Shown one piece after another: positions 6,938 to 8,384 of a stretch of 8,384 nucleotides of DNA. Within the stretch, counting starts at the first letter, position 1; every line of letters starts with the position of its first letter. The stretch is from NCBI GenBank assembly GCA_902795555.1, contig CADBLV010000162.1, positions 1 to 8,384 on the forward strand. Direction: 5' to 3'. The position numbers were made by a program, and so were the translations under genes. The notes under the pieces are model-generated. The model worked only from the letters and a program-made list of their open reading frames with translations. It did not search any database and was not told the DNA's origin. Origin of the DNA: an uncultured Eubacteriales bacterium (GTDB taxonomy: Bacteria; Bacillota_A; Clostridia; Christensenellales; Aristaeellaceae).

Positions 6938-7924
6938 CTATCGCGCCAGATATGCTTTCCCGCCGGAGGAATACAGGATCGTGCGGTCCCGGCGAATCAG
7001 AATGGCTTCGGTATCCTTCAGGCTTTCCACAAGGGCCAGGCCTTTCTCTTCCCCCAGCGCAAAAACCGCTGTGGAAAGCGCGTCCGCCCGAACGGAGCTG
7101 TCCGTCAGGATGGTGACGGAGGCAAGGCTGTTCTGCACGGGCCACCCGGTCGCGGGATCCAGAATATGATGATACCAGACGCCGTCGTATTCAAAGCCCC
7201 GTTCGTAGATTCCGCTGGTCACGATCGAACCGCCGCCGGATTCCACAATGAACATGCTCTCCCCTGTGGGACGGTCGATATCCTGGATACCGATTTTCCA
7301 GAGCGTGCCGTCCGGTTTTCTCCCGATCGTGACGACGTTGCCCCCGAAGGAAAGCACCGCGCTTTCCACGCCTCTTTTCTGAAGAAACGCGGTCACCGCG
7401 TCCGCAATATACCCTTTCGCGATCCCTCCCAGATCAATCATCATGCCCGCGGGAAGGGTCACCGTGCATCCGTCCAGCGTCAGATACCGCCATCCGATCC
7501 TCTCGGCCGCTTCCGCCAGCTCCTCCTCAGAAGGCGGCGATGGAACACCCGGAGAAGTAAAATGCCAGAGAACGGATGCCGGGGCAATCGTGACGTCGAA
7601 AGCGCCTTCGCTGATGGCGCTGACCTCCTGCGCGATGCGGATGATCTCTGCCGTCACAGGGTCCACCTGCGTCGGCTCGCCTTCCGCGTGATTGATCCGC
7701 CAGACATCGCTCCCCTCCACCGTTCGGGAAAGCAGCGCCTCATATCGGGCGCATTCCTGAAGCGCCTCCTCCAGAACAGCCCGGTCGTCCACATAAGCCA
7801 TGAACGTGATCACCGTGTCCAGATGAAATCCGACCGCGGACTCCTTCTGTTGTTCCGCCCGGGCCGAAGCCCCCAGCAGGAGCAGAAAAACGGTCATCCC
7901 CAGAGATAGCCATCGTTTCATCAT
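6938..7924 (-). CDS. apbE: FAD:protein FMN transferase (ApbE) with signal peptide
   Basis: This 328-residue ApbE-type enzyme uses FAD to attach FMN covalently to Thr or Ser of target flavoproteins such as RnfG/NqrC-type FMN-binding domains, acting outside the membrane. The N-terminus is a Sec signal peptide: MMKRWLSLGM, a hydrophobic core TVFLLLLGA and a likely signal peptidase I site ASARA-EQ near residue 23. Core motifs include FDVTIAP (109-115), DLGGIAKGYIADAV (164-177), SFGGN (192-196), YHHILDPATGWPV (251-263) and the Mg-binding DALSTA (281-286, D281 and T285). No lipobox cysteine is present, unlike many Gram-positive ApbE lipoproteins. The start is the first of two adjacent ATGs (7924 and 7921); AGGAGGT lies 8 nt before it. 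A longer in-frame start at 7963 would overlap the upstream gene and disrupt the signal peptide. It follows the NusG domain II gene by 19 nt. No target flavoprotein is in the window. Confidence 0.95.
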   Translation of the reverse strand: MMKRWLSLGMTVFLLLLGASARAEQQKESAVGFHLDTVITFMAYVDDRAVLEEALQECARYEALLSRTVEGSDVWRINHAEGEPTQVDPVTAEIIRIAQEVSAISEGAFDVTIAPASVLWHFTSPGVPSPPSEEELAEAAERIGWRYLTLDGCTVTLPAGMMIDLGGIAKGYIADAVTAFLQKRGVESAVLSFGGNVVTIGRKPDGTLWKIGIQDIDRPTGESMFIVESGGGSIVTSGIYERGFEYDGVWYHHILDPATGWPVQNSLASVTILTDSSVRADALSTAVFALGEEKGLALVESLKDTEAILIRRDRTILYSSGGKAYLAR

Positions 7925-7932
7925 AACATTGA

Positions 7933-7939
7933 ACCTCCT
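7933..7939 (-). promoter_or_regulatory. Ribosome binding site deciding the apbE start
   Basis: The minus strand reads AGGAGGT 8 nt before the ATG at 7924. It lies in the 19-nt gap after the NusG domain II stop and argues against the longer in-frame start at 7963. Confidence 0.8.
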
Positions 7940-7943
7940 GAAC

Positions 7944-8384
7944 TCATCTGCCACGAACCTCAACGGCCAGGCGATGGGGCAGGCAGACGATGAAGCCGCC
8001 CAGGACGCGGGTTTCCAGGTTTTCCGCGGTCACCTCGCCCATGCCGACGCAATCCTGCCCGGAGCAATCGGCTTCGGTCACGGAAACCGAGGTCCCGGTC
8101 ATCGTGACGGTGTTCATTCCTCCGTCCTTCGTCTCAATCCGAAGCACATGCGCTTCCTCAAAGGGAAGCACCGCGACGTCTTTTCCGTCCAGGGTGATGT
8201 AAACCCGGAGGCTCCCCGTGCTTTCGGGCCGCAGCACGCCTCCTTCCCACGGCTCGCCGTCCAGAATCAGCCTGTCCGCCGGAGCGCGTGAAGCCGTGGC
8301 TTCCGGAGACACCGTCCTGTCCGGAGCAGATGAAGCCGTGGCTTCCGGAGACACCGTCCTGTCCGGAGCGGGCGAAGTCGTAGC
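7944..8384 (-). CDS. NusG domain II protein with tandem-repeat linker, 5' end cut by window edge
   Basis: The 146 visible residues are open to the right edge, so the true start and any signal or membrane segment lie outside. The C-terminal part (about 55-146) looks like a NusG domain II protein, a small beta-rich domain found in short membrane-anchored Firmicute proteins; it is not the transcription factor NusG. Seen in sequence: a strand-rich LRVYITLDGKDVAVLPF (59-75) and the family's cysteine pattern CSGQDC (C107, C112), followed by GGFIVCLPHRLAVEV (129-143, C134). The N-terminal visible part (1-36) is a Ser/Ala/Pro/Thr-rich 14-residue repeat, unusual because the domain normally follows its membrane helix closely. 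A GTG at 8354 lies inside a repeat and is probably not the start. Its molecular function is unknown. Such genes often neighbour apbE and Rnf-type redox genes, and apbE follows here at 19 nt. Confidence 0.82.
   Translation of the reverse strand, partial: ATTSPAPDRTVSPEATASSAPDRTVSPEATASRAPADRLILDGEPWEGGVLRPESTGSLRVYITLDGKDVAVLPFEEAHVLRIETKDGGMNTVTMTGTSVSVTEADCSGQDCVGMGEVTAENLETRVLGGFIVCLPHRLAVEVRGR
8281..8384 (-). repeat. 42-bp in-frame tandem repeat coding a 14-residue linker
   Basis: Two complete 42-bp units (8281-8322 and 8323-8364) differ at only three adjacent positions. A third, more diverged partial unit (8365-8384) runs off the window. The period is a multiple of three, so each unit adds 14 residues of the form SAPDRTVSPEATAS to the NusG domain II protein. 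The near identity suggests recent duplication by slippage or recombination, and copy number may vary between strains. Confidence 0.92.

Noticed and set aside
7166..7909. Plus-strand open frame of 247 codons opposite apbE
   Set aside because: Antisense shadow of a clear ApbE gene; its composition (rich in Arg, His and Pro) is not protein-like and there is no family motif.
8281..8384. 42-bp repeats as a CRISPR array or regulatory iteron
   Set aside because: The units are contiguous without unique spacers, keep the reading frame and encode a repeated peptide, so a coding tandem repeat explains them.

Overview
The window is a compact stretch of bacterial chromosome in which every supported gene lies on the minus strand. 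Transcription order therefore runs from the right edge to the left edge. GC content looks fairly high (by eye, high 50s percent). Strong Shine-Dalgarno (SD) sequences, a near-consensus sigma-A-type promoter, a YycJ/WalJ-type hydrolase, a YdiF-like ABC-F protein, Soj/Spo0J-type ParAB and a NusG domain II-ApbE pair all suggest a moderately high-GC Firmicute, probably a gut or rumen class Clostridia member. That placement is an inference; no rRNA or other decisive marker is present.

Right part (about 6938-8384): a gene cut by the right edge encodes an exported NusG domain II protein with a 14-residue tandem repeat. It is followed 19 nt later by an ApbE-type FAD:protein FMN transferase with a signal peptide. 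These look like an extracytoplasmic redox/flavinylation pair.

Middle (about 5154-6932): a TTTACA-N17-TATAAT promoter sits directly behind apbE and drives parA, then parB, the chromosome segregation ATPase and its DNA-clamp partner. No parS site was seen.

Left-middle (about 1900-5140): starting 13 nt after parB are four genes joined by overlapping reading frames (14, 4 and 8 nt): a monotopic phosphoglycosyl transferase, the N- and C-terminal halves of a split transketolase, and a LicD-family phosphotransferase. This resembles a small cell-surface glycan module. The first enzyme would load a sugar phosphate onto the lipid carrier, the transketolase would supply or rearrange a sugar, and LicD would decorate a glycan with a phospho-substituent. 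The transketolase motifs resemble those I recall from polysaccharide loci more than the housekeeping enzyme.

Left end (1-1880): a WalJ/YycJ-type metallo-beta-lactamase-fold hydrolase (TTG start) and an ABC-F ATPase cut by the left edge. With gaps of at most 59 nt and no visible terminator, the roughly 6.9 kb from parA to the ABC-F gene could be one transcript linking chromosome segregation, envelope glycan synthesis, a cell-wall/DNA-associated hydrolase and translation. No RNA genes, insertion sequences, CRISPR arrays or gene-free stretches over 300 bases were found.
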